A stretch of 5,066 nt of DNA. Source: an uncultured Clostridia bacterium (GTDB taxonomy: Bacteria > Bacillota > Clostridia > Christensenellales > CAG-138). A program made the translations under genes and the position numbers. Within the stretch, counting starts at the first letter, position 1. Every line of letters begins with the position of its first letter. The notes under the pieces were generated by a model. It had not been told where the DNA came from. It searched no databases and was given only the letters and a program-made list of their open reading frames with translations. Below are positions 1 through 4,711 of this stretch, in pieces. The stretch is from contig CALEPU010000041.1 of assembly GCA_937913075.1 (NCBI GenBank), forward strand, positions 1 through 5,066, given 5' to 3'.

Positions 1-12
1 CTCTTCCGATCT
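1..12. other. Illumina adapter remnant at the contig edge
   Basis: CTCTTCCGATCT is identical to the 3' end of the standard Illumina TruSeq adapter, which ends in GCTCTTCCGATCT. A perfect 12-base match exactly at base 1 is best explained as untrimmed adapter retained in the assembly. These bases should not be treated as genomic. The real sequence probably begins at base 13. Confidence 0.9.
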
Positions 13-55
13 GTGGCATTACACCTGTGAATGGATGCCGCAGCTTGACGGCTGA
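13..55 (+). CDS. C-terminal end of an unidentified plus-strand gene (partial)
   Basis: Reading from base 14 gives WHYTCEWMPQLDG followed by TGA at 53-55, with base 13 as the last base of a preceding codon. The composition is protein-like, and a strong rho-independent terminator begins 16 bases after the stop, which is where a gene end would be expected. The rest of the gene lies beyond the contig edge, hidden by the adapter. Thirteen residues are too few to assign a family. The reading is an inference from the position of the stop and the terminator, and the bases could instead be untranslated. Confidence 0.4.
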
Positions 56-71
56 ACGGTTATAGAACGGG

Positions 72-101
72 AAAAGCCGGAGGACGTCCCTCCGGCTTTT
101 T
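72..101. terminator. Bidirectional rho-independent terminator between convergent genes
   Basis: A perfect 12-bp stem pairs AAAAGCCGGAGG (72-83) with CCTCCGGCTTTT (89-100) around a 5-base loop. It has a T run on the plus strand (97-101) and, because of the A run at 72-75, a T run on the minus strand too. It lies between the stop of the partial plus-strand gene (55) and the stop of the minus-strand barstar gene (120), so it can end transcription from both sides. Its G+C-rich core and tight loop make it a convincing terminator. Confidence 0.92.
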
Positions 102-119
102 GCATACTATTATATCATA

Positions 120-389
120 TCAGCAAAAGCTTATATGCAGATTATCATTCTCCTCAGCGGAGTCGTCGAGCACATGCCAGAAGGCGTCGGCATACGCTCC
201 GAGGTATCTGAGAGCACAGGCGTAATTGCGGACGATAAGCTCCGTCGGCTCGAATACCATGGTCAGCCTGTCGTGCAGCGCGTCAAGATTGCTGCCGAAA
301 AAATCCTCGGCGCCGAGCGCCCTGTGCAGGCAATCGTACATGCTCTGCTTGGAGGTAAACTCCGAAGCGTCTATCACTATCTTTTTCAT
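120..389 (-). CDS. Barstar family ribonuclease inhibitor
   Basis: This 89-residue protein has the usual length of barstar and its N-terminal beta strand (MKKIVID). Its hallmark helix is FFGSNLDALHDRLT (30-43), against YYGENLDALWDCLT in Bacillus barstar. Asp36 and Asp40 correspond to barstar Asp35 and Asp39, and Asp39 is the residue that fills the barnase active site. Barstar Tyr29, Trp38 and Trp44 are replaced by Phe30, His39 and Val45. There is no signal peptide, so it is cytoplasmic. The start at 389 is chosen over an in-frame ATG at 425 because GGAGG lies 8 bases upstream and the start then follows the ribonuclease stop by one base. Downstream is the shared terminator. Family assignment is firm. 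That it inhibits the neighbouring ribonuclease is inferred from adjacency and known barnase-barstar pairing. Confidence 0.93.
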   Translation of the reverse strand: MKKIVIDASEFTSKQSMYDCLHRALGAEDFFGSNLDALHDRLTMVFEPTELIVRNYACALRYLGAYADAFWHVLDDSAEENDNLHISFC

Positions 390-390
390 A

Positions 391-1011
391 TCAGTCGCCT
401 CCGTAAAGCAGTGTGAAGCTCTCATAATGGTCGTCGGTATAATAGATAAGCCCGTCGTTGGAGAAGACGATGCGCTTTGCTCCGCGTGAATTCCTGCCCT
501 TGGTGCCTATGTCGCACTCGGTATAGCTCCTGCCGCTCGCCTTGGGGAGCAGCCCCTCGTAATTGCCGAAGCGATCGCCGCCTATGCTGCAGCCGGGAGC
601 GTAAGGCTCGAGGCTGCCGCCCGTCCAACCGAGGGACTGCGCGTACTGCTTGGTGATGTAATTGGAGGGAAGATGCCCGAAAAGGCGGATATACAGCGCT
701 ACCTCATCCTTGGTATCGTACTGACCGTCCTCGCTGACGGGACATTCCGTCGGTGCCGGAGTGGGCTCGGCGGCAGGCTCCGCAGTCGGCGCAGCGGTGG
801 GCGCAGTCGTAGGCTCCTGTGTGACAGCAGCTTCGGTCGTCGGCTGAGTCTCCAATGCGTCCTGCGGGGAGACGGTGTAAAGCTCATCCGAGGGCTGATC
901 TGAAAAGTAATCGGCTCCGGGGTCTATAAAGCATCCGGCACAAGCCGCCGCCATGCCAAGCAGCATCAGCACAGCCATGAGCGCGGCGACGGGTTTAAAA
1001 AGTGTTTTCAT
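391..1011 (-). CDS. Barnase-type guanyl-preferring ribonuclease with lipoprotein-like signal and linker
   Basis: This 206-residue protein has three parts. Residues 1-24 form a signal sequence (MKTLFK, then a hydrophobic stretch) ending at Cys24 in MAAAC, which fits the relaxed lipobox, so lipid anchoring is likely but plain secretion is possible. Residues about 30-92 are a low-complexity Pro/Thr/Ala/Glu linker. Residues about 98-206 are a complete barnase/RNase Sa-like domain. Conserved features include LPSNYITKQYAQSLGW (114-129, Lys121 = barnase Lys27), CSIGGDRFGNYEG, Glu165 in TECDI (general base), Arg176 and Arg180 in RGAKR, and His195 in TDDHY (general acid). Glu152 matches barnase Glu60, which reads guanine, but Arg59 is replaced by Tyr151. 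The family cleaves single-stranded RNA 3' of G. The start at 1011 is preferred over an in-frame ATG at 1071 because it has an RBS and exposes the signal at the N-terminus. No promoter is seen in the 20-base gap after the kinase. Confidence 0.93.
   Translation of the reverse strand: MKTLFKPVAALMAVLMLLGMAAACAGCFIDPGADYFSDQPSDELYTVSPQDALETQPTTEAAVTQEPTTAPTAAPTAEPAAEPTPAPTECPVSEDGQYDTKDEVALYIRLFGHLPSNYITKQYAQSLGWTGGSLEPYAPGCSIGGDRFGNYEGLLPKASGRSYTECDIGTKGRNSRGAKRIVFSNDGLIYYTDDHYESFTLLYGGD
398..402 (-). promoter_or_regulatory. Ribosome binding site of the barstar gene
   Basis: GGAGG on the minus strand lies 8 bases before the ATG at 389, inside the last codons of the ribonuclease gene. It fixes the barstar start and fits translational coupling, because a ribosome finishing the ribonuclease passes over it. 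Confidence 0.8.
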
Positions 1012-1019
1012 TGCTGGTT

Positions 1020-1024
1020 CTCCG
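1020..1024 (-). promoter_or_regulatory. Ribosome binding site deciding the ribonuclease start
   Basis: CGGAG on the minus strand lies 8 bases before the ATG at 1011, in the 20-base gap after the kinase stop. It supports starting the ribonuclease at the signal peptide methionine rather than 60 bases upstream, inside the kinase gene. Confidence 0.7.
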
Positions 1025-1031
1025 TAAGAAT

Positions 1032-1637
1032 TTACTCGCCCCTTGCAAGGCGGACTATTATATCGGCGCATTCCTCAACGCCGATCGAGGCGCTGTTAAG
1101 GGCGATATCGTAGTTGGAGCATACGCCCCACTCACGTCCCGTGAAGTGCTTGTAGTTGACAGCTCTGCGCGAGTCCTTATTTTTAAGACGTTCCTCGGGC
1201 TTTTTATCGCTCTCGCCGTAGAGCCTGACTATGCGGTCAGCCCTGAAATCCATCGGCGCGTAAATGAAGGCGTTTAAAACGTCGTCCCTGTCCCTAAGGA
1301 TAAAATCCGCGCAGCGCCCCACTATAACGCAGGGCTCCTTATCGGCAAGCTCCAAAATAACATTTCTTTGGACCACCCAAAGAAAATCATAGGCGCTCAT
1401 GCCGCCCATATAGTGTGCGGAACCGGAAAACACCGGTGAGAACGAGAACGCCGTCCTGCCCGGGGCATACTCGCCGTTCTCCTCGATATAATCGGGGTCG
1501 AAATGAGTCTCCTCCGCGACCCTTTTAATTAGCTCCTTGTCATAATAGGTATAGCCCAAATTTTGCGCCGCGAGCTTTGCGATGCTCCTGCCGCCGCTGC
1601 CGAACTGGCGGCTTACGGTGATTATCCTTTTTGCCAT
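1032..1637 (-). CDS. Cytidylate kinase-like family protein
   Basis: This 201-residue P-loop kinase belongs to the cytidylate kinase-like group common in Clostridia (Pfam Cytidylate_kin2). The N-terminus ITVSRQFGSGGRSIAKLAA holds the phosphate-binding loop at residues 12-18 (FGSGGRS), where Gly-Arg-Ser replaces the usual Gly-Lys-Ser/Thr, as is common in this group. YYDKELI (31-37) follows. IVGRCADFIL (105-114) is a second conserved block, and residues 148-192, including NYKHFTGREWG and NYDIALNS, form the Arg-rich lid and C-terminal signature. The family is presumed to transfer phosphate from ATP to CMP/dCMP in the cytoplasm, but most members are untested. The start at 1637 has AGGAGG 9 bases upstream and a strong promoter close by. 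It is the first gene of the likely kinase-ribonuclease-inhibitor operon. Why it travels with a ribonuclease is unknown. Confidence 0.88.
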   Translation of the reverse strand: MAKRIITVSRQFGSGGRSIAKLAAQNLGYTYYDKELIKRVAEETHFDPDYIEENGEYAPGRTAFSFSPVFSGSAHYMGGMSAYDFLWVVQRNVILELADKEPCVIVGRCADFILRDRDDVLNAFIYAPMDFRADRIVRLYGESDKKPEERLKNKDSRRAVNYKHFTGREWGVCSNYDIALNSASIGVEECADIIVRLARGE

Positions 1638-1670
1638 GAGGTATGCCCTCCTTTAAGCTAAATCATATAT

Positions 1671-1699
1671 ATTTTAGCATACGCCGCGAGCAAGGTCAA
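1671..1699 (-). promoter_or_regulatory. Sigma-A promoter for the kinase-ribonuclease-inhibitor operon
   Basis: On the minus strand, TTGACC (1694-1699) is separated by exactly 17 bases from TAAAAT (1671-1676). A TG precedes the -10 box by one base, giving an extended -10. The -10 lies 34 bases upstream of the kinase ATG, leaving room for a short leader with the AGGAGG site. The -35 hexamer contains the TGA stop of the HutD gene (1696-1698), so the promoter is built into the end of the upstream gene. No operator is evident. Confidence 0.8.
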
Positions 1700-2283
1700 G
1701 CATGCGCGCGAACGGAGAACAGCACGACGGAGCCTTTTGAAATAAAGCCTCCGCTGCCATGCACCCTTATAAAATCGCCTGCTTTTACCGGGAGCTCATT
1801 CGCAAGCTCGTCTGCCGCGCCCCTTGTGCTCCGGAGCGCAGGCACTATACTGCCGTCCTCCGAAGCATAGAGAAATTGGAATTTCGCGCCGGTAAAGCTT
1901 GCGCGCTCCCCCGCCGCAATACAGCGCATACAGCCTTCCGCTCCTTTAAGCATAAGATTGAGGTCGCGCCCTTTTCCAAAGCAGGCAACTGCGTCGTCCC
2001 CGCTGAATTCGAGTACTCTGCCGCGCGGCAGAAAAAGCTCCTCCGCGCCGTTTATGACGAGTCTGAAGCCTTCCCCGCAAAGCGGCGTCAAAAACCTTTT
2101 GACCGAAGGCAGCGAAGTGAAAACAGAGCTTTCGAGCTCGACCTCTGCGCTGCTTATGCGAAAGTCGAATCTGCGCTCGGCATACGATGCGCCTTCGGGA
2201 TGGATGTAAAGCTCCGTCGTGGCGCCGCCTGACCAGCTTGTAGTCTTAAAGCAGGCACTGTCTGCTCTTACAAATCTCAGCAT
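1696..2283 (-). CDS. HutD/Ves family protein
   Basis: This 195-residue protein carries the signature of the HutD/Ves family of cupin-like proteins. It has W17-SGGATTEL near the N-terminus, RFDFRISSAEVE (38-49), a Ser/Phe-rich segment leading to RFLTPLCGEG (63-72), FSGDDAV (93-99) and DLNLML (107-112). The length is typical of the family. HutD proteins are encoded in many histidine utilisation operons and are thought to tune histidine catabolism, perhaps by binding a pathway metabolite. E. coli Ves is linked to cold-responsive expression. The biochemical role is unsettled. No hut enzyme gene is visible here, so the gene is either solitary or its partners lie elsewhere. There is no signal peptide, so it is cytoplasmic. 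The start at 2283 has GGAGG 6 bases upstream and a consensus promoter. It could be partly cotranscribed with the kinase, since no terminator is seen between them. Confidence 0.88.
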   Translation of the reverse strand: MLRFVRADSACFKTTSWSGGATTELYIHPEGASYAERRFDFRISSAEVELESSVFTSLPSVKRFLTPLCGEGFRLVINGAEELFLPRGRVLEFSGDDAVACFGKGRDLNLMLKGAEGCMRCIAAGERASFTGAKFQFLYASEDGSIVPALRSTRGAADELANELPVKAGDFIRVHGSGGFISKGSVVLFSVRAHA

Positions 2284-2319
2284 GATAAACCTCCGTCGGG
2301 GCTAACGCCCTCAAAAGGT

Positions 2320-2348
2320 ATTGTAGCGCCGTCTGGCGGCAATGTCAA
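2320..2348 (-). promoter_or_regulatory. Sigma-A promoter of the HutD gene
   Basis: On the minus strand, TTGACA (2343-2348) and TACAAT (2320-2325) are separated by 17 bases, which is one mismatch from the full consensus. The -10 ends 36 bases before the HutD ATG. The spacer contains a short inverted repeat, GCCG-N5-CGGC (within 2326-2342), which could be a regulator site but is too short to be persuasive. Confidence 0.82.
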
Positions 2349-2404
2349 CGTCACTCCTTCGCAGCGCCCTGTGAAGCGTACGCCTCGCGCGGCGCGATTT
2401 GAGA

Positions 2405-2433
2405 TTGACAATCGGGGCAGCGGCTGATATAGT
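2405..2433 (+). promoter_or_regulatory. Sigma-A promoter of the HerA-like ATPase gene
   Basis: TTGACA (2405-2410), a 17-base spacer and TATAGT (2428-2433) form a near-consensus vegetative promoter with an extended -10 (TGA just before TATAGT). Transcription should start near 2440, giving a leader of about 25 bases with GGAGG at 2449-2453, 10 bases from the ATG. It diverges from the HutD promoter, with the two -35 boxes 56 bases apart. Confidence 0.87.
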
Positions 2434-2463
2434 AATGTTATCTTATTCGGAGGACTCTTTTTC

Positions 2464-4008
2464 ATGTTAAAAGATAGCAGGATCCTTGTCGGCAAGGGCG
2501 CTGAGGAGACATATATACTGCCCGGTATGGCAAACCGTCACGGGCTCATCGCAGGAGCGACAGGCACGGGCAAGACCGTCACTTTAAAGGTTATGGCGGA
2601 GTCCTTTTCCGATATGGGCGTGCCCGTATTCCTTGCGGACGTCAAGGGCGATCTTGCCGGCTGCGTTAAGGCGGGCGATTTTGAAGTTATTGAAAAGCGC
2701 ATTGCAAAGCTCGGTATAGCTGCCGAGGATTTCCCCATGAAGGGATATCCCGTGCGCTTCTGGGACGTTTACGGCGAGGGCGGGCATCCTGTGAGAGCCA
2801 CTGTGAGCGATATGGGCGCTTCGCTGCTGGCACGTCTTTTGGGTCTCACCGAGGTGCAGACCGGCGTGCTCTCGATAGTTTTCCGCGTGGCGGACGACAA
2901 GGGCTGGCTGCTCATCGACCTCAAAGACCTGCGAGCGATGGTGGCATACGTCACCGAGCACTCGGCGGAGCTTTTGAACGAATACGGCAATGTTTCCAAG
3001 CAGTCGGCAGGCGCTATACAAAGGGCGCTTTTGCAGCTTGAAGACGCGGGCGGCAATATGTTCTTCGGAGAGCCCGACATCAACCTCTCGGATTGGATGC
3101 AGTACGACGACAAGGGCAGGGGCTATATCAACATATTCCATTGCGCAAGGCTTTACAGGTCGCCTCTGTTATATTCCACCTTCATGCTCTGGCTTTTAGC
3201 TGAGCTTTTTGAGGAGCTTCCCGAGGTCGGCGATCCGGAGAAGCCAAAGCTCGTGTTCTTCTTTGACGAGGCGCACCTTCTGTTCAACGATGCGCCTAAG
3301 GCTTTGAAGACCAATGTCGAGCAGGTGGTCAAGCTCATAAGGTCAAAGGGAGTGGGTGTTTACTTCATTTCCCAGCAGCCCTCCGACATACCCGATCCCA
3401 TTTTGGCGCAGCTCGGCAACCGCGTTCAGCATGCTCTGCGTGCATACACTCCCGCTGAGCAGAAGGCGATAAGAGCAGCGGCTCAGACCTTCAGAGTCAA
3501 TCCGGATTTCGACACCGAGGAGGCTATAACGGAGCTCGGTACGGGAGAGGCGCTCGTCAGCTTCCTAGATGAAAAGGGCAGACCGAATATAGTTCAGCGC
3601 GCCACTATACTGCCTCCGCAGTCCTCAATGGGCGCGATAGACGACGAGCGGCGCAAGGCGGAGACAGAGGCGGACGACCTCTACGGCAAGTACGAAACGG
3701 CGGTCGACAACGAGTCCGCCTACGAGATAATAAACGGCATCAACGCCGAGGCCGCCGAGGAAAGGCAGAAGGAGCTCGACGCCAAGGAGGCAGAGAAGCA
3801 AAAAGCCGCCGAGGAAAAGCAGAAGGCAGCCGAAGAAAAGCAGAAGGAGAAGGAGCGCGCCGCAAAGGAAAAGGAGGCGGAGGCACGCAAGAAGAAGATA
3901 AAGAACTCCGCCGCCGGCAAGGTCGCCTCCTCCGCCATGAACTCCATAGGACGCGAGATGGGAAGATCGCTGTTCAGGGGAATACTGAGTATTTTAAAGA
4001 AGGGTTAA
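2464..4008 (+). CDS. HerA/YjgR-type (DUF853) P-loop ATPase with coiled-coil tail
   Basis: This 514-residue ATPase belongs to the DUF853 (helicase HerA-like C-terminal) family that includes E. coli YjgR, which is of similar size. The N-terminus has a short strand region and then the Walker A loop GATGTGKT (31-38). FLADVKGDL (56-64) follows and is typical of the family. Walker B is LVFFFDEAHLLF (263-274), with Asp268 and Glu269 as the metal-binding and catalytic acids. FISQQPSDIPD (301-311) is the sensor-like motif, and Arg320 in LGNRVQHALRA is a candidate arginine finger. The last 85 or so residues contain a highly charged coiled coil (about 428-480) and a short basic tail. Members are assumed to be ring-forming FtsK/HerA-class motors, probably acting on DNA, but their physiological role is not established. 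No nuclease partner (NurA or Sir2) lies nearby. It is monocistronic, with its own promoter and terminator. Confidence 0.92.
   Translation: MLKDSRILVGKGAEETYILPGMANRHGLIAGATGTGKTVTLKVMAESFSDMGVPVFLADVKGDLAGCVKAGDFEVIEKRIAKLGIAAEDFPMKGYPVRFWDVYGEGGHPVRATVSDMGASLLARLLGLTEVQTGVLSIVFRVADDKGWLLIDLKDLRAMVAYVTEHSAELLNEYGNVSKQSAGAIQRALLQLEDAGGNMFFGEPDINLSDWMQYDDKGRGYINIFHCARLYRSPLLYSTFMLWLLAELFEELPEVGDPEKPKLVFFFDEAHLLFNDAPKALKTNVEQVVKLIRSKGVGVYFISQQPSDIPDPILAQLGNRVQHALRAYTPAEQKAIRAAAQTFRVNPDFDTEEAITELGTGEALVSFLDEKGRPNIVQRATILPPQSSMGAIDDERRKAETEADDLYGKYETAVDNESAYEIINGINAEAAEERQKELDAKEAEKQKAAEEKQKAAEEKQKEKERAAKEKEAEARKKKIKNSAAGKVASSAMNSIGREMGRSLFRGILSILKKG
3796..3837 (+). repeat. Tandem heptad repeat within the ATPase coiled coil
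   Basis: Two consecutive 21-base units each encode KQKAAEE (residues 445-451 and 452-458), and a partial third unit (KQKE) follows. The codons differ between units (CAA/CAG, GCC/GCA, GAG/GAA), so the repeat is conserved as protein rather than being a fresh DNA slippage product. It extends a coiled-coil region rich in Lys, Glu and Ala. Confidence 0.75.
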
Positions 4009-4026
4009 TATTATCGGAAAGCATGA

Positions 4027-4060
4027 AAAGCCTGCGGCGACTTTGCCCGCAGGCTTTGGT
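4027..4060 (+). terminator. Rho-independent terminator of the ATPase gene
   Basis: A perfect 11-bp stem pairs AAAGCCTGCGG (4027-4037) with CCGCAGGCTTT (4047-4057) around a 9-base loop. A broken T run (TTTGGTTTAT) follows, and more Ts occur at 4070-4074. It begins 19 bases after the ATPase stop and separates that gene from the sigma factor gene. The interrupted T tract makes it weaker than the terminator at 72-101. Confidence 0.82.
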
Positions 4061-4082
4061 TTATAAAAATTTTTCAAGGTAT

Positions 4083-4110
4083 GAACCTTTTTGCGTCCCT
4101 CTTGCGTTAT
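4083..4110 (+). promoter_or_regulatory. Putative ECF-type (autoregulatory) promoter of the sigma gene
   Basis: GAACC (4083-4087) is followed after 17 bases by CGTTAT (4105-4110). GAAC at -35 and CGT at -10 with 16-17 bases between is the usual pattern for ECF sigma promoters. The -10 element ends 31 bases before the sigma ATG. No comparably good sigma-A promoter is seen in this intergenic stretch, since TTGCGT and TATAGG are only 14 bases apart. Autoregulation is inferred from the motif and from the common behaviour of this family. Confidence 0.62.
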
Positions 4111-4129
4111 TATAGGTGAAAGCTTTCAG

Positions 4130-4134
4130 AAAGG
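4130..4134 (+). promoter_or_regulatory. Ribosome binding site deciding the sigma factor start
   Basis: AAAGG lies 7 bases before the ATG at 4142. It is weaker than the GGAGG sites elsewhere in the window. It supports the ATG at 4142 over an in-frame TTG at 4091, which lies between the proposed -35 and -10 elements and so could not be on the transcript. Confidence 0.6.
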
Positions 4135-4141
4135 CGACAGT

Positions 4142-4711
4142 ATGAGCAACGACACCATCACGGACGACGAGCTTCTGTCCGCTGTTAAAAACGGCAGTGA
4201 GGACGCGCTTGGCAGGCTTATAGACAGGTATTCCGCCTATGTCTATACCATCGTTTGGAGCGTAGTCAAAAGCAGGATGTGCGCGCAGGACGCAGAGCAG
4301 TTGACTGCAGAGGTCTTCTTCCGGCTTTGGCGCAGCGCCGCATCGGTACGGGAGGGCAAGGTAAAGAGCTTTCTTGCCCGCGTCGCAAGGAACAGCGCGA
4401 TAGACGCCGTGCGTCGTACAAGGCTATTGCTCCCGCTTGCGGAAACCGTTGTCGTGCCGGTGGAAGGTCCGGAAACGGAAGCAATAAAGAAAGCCGAGTA
4501 CGCCGCATTAAAAAAAGCGGTAGACGGTCTGCCGGAGCCCGACCGAACGCTGTTCATAGGTCATTATTACCTTGCGAGGACAAGCCGCGAGCTGGCGGAG
4601 GAAACGGGGCTGTCCGTAAACACGGTAAAGACAAAACTCAGACGCGGCAAGGAAAGGCTGCGTCGGGAACTTGAAAACGGAGGCTATTATGATAAAAAAG
4701 AGCATCTCTGA
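4142..4711 (+). CDS. ECF-type RNA polymerase sigma factor (sigma-70 family)
   Basis: This 189-residue protein has the two-domain plan of ECF sigma factors. Region 2 runs from about residue 20 to 92 (ALGRLIDRYSAYVYTIVWSV, then DAEQLTAEVFFRLWRS and VKSFLARVARNSAIDAVRR), providing core polymerase binding and -10 recognition. A short linker rich in Val/Pro/Glu follows (about 95-118). Region 4 covers 123-178, with LPEPDRTLFIGHYYLARTSRELAEETGLSVNTVKTKLRRGKERLRREL containing the helix-turn-helix that reads the -35 element. There is no C-terminal extension. Its 3' end overlaps the next gene by 23 bases, which points to translational coupling with a putative anti-sigma partner. An ECF-like promoter upstream suggests that the factor drives its own expression. 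The signal it answers and its wider regulon cannot be read from this window. Confidence 0.93.
   Translation: MSNDTITDDELLSAVKNGSEDALGRLIDRYSAYVYTIVWSVVKSRMCAQDAEQLTAEVFFRLWRSAASVREGKVKSFLARVARNSAIDAVRRTRLLLPLAETVVVPVEGPETEAIKKAEYAALKKAVDGLPEPDRTLFIGHYYLARTSRELAEETGLSVNTVKTKLRRGKERLRRELENGGYYDKKEHL
4679..4683 (+). promoter_or_regulatory. Ribosome binding site of the anti-sigma gene, inside the sigma gene
   Basis: GGAGG lies 5 bases before the ATG at 4689, within the last codons of the sigma gene. It is a stronger match than the sigma factor's own site, which fits making at least as much inhibitor as sigma factor. Confidence 0.72.

Noticed and set aside
387..425. An upstream in-frame ATG that would extend barstar by 12 residues.
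   Set aside because: The barstar fold begins at MKKIVID, the resulting length matches the family, and GGAGG is placed for the ATG at 389.
1009..1071. An upstream in-frame ATG that would extend the ribonuclease by 20 residues.
   Set aside because: It would lie inside the kinase gene and put a polar stretch ahead of the signal peptide. The ATG at 1011 has a good RBS and a normal signal sequence.
391..1637. The possibility that the ribonuclease is the C-terminal toxin of a polymorphic (CDI or LXG-type) toxin.
   Set aside because: The gene encodes only a signal, a short linker and the RNase domain. No LXG, RHS, filamentous or other delivery domain is present, so it stands alone as a lipoprotein-like enzyme.
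1759..2232. A 157-codon open frame on the plus strand opposite the HutD gene.
   Set aside because: It is a shadow of the HutD gene on the opposite strand. It has no ribosome binding site or recognisable motifs, while the minus-strand frame shows clear HutD signatures.
2584..3141. A 185-codon open frame on the minus strand inside the ATPase gene.
   Set aside because: It overlaps the conserved ATPase core, which explains the sequence fully. The antisense translation shows no family features.
4123..4133. Short hairpin CTTTCAGAAAG just before the sigma RBS.
   Set aside because: It has a 4-bp stem with a 3-base loop and is A+T-rich, too weak to argue for a regulatory structure.
4255..4674. A 139-codon frame overlapping the sigma factor gene on the same strand.
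   Set aside because: It is an out-of-frame reading of the sigma gene. The Arg/Gly-rich composition is typical of a shifted G+C-rich frame, and the sigma domains are in the other frame.
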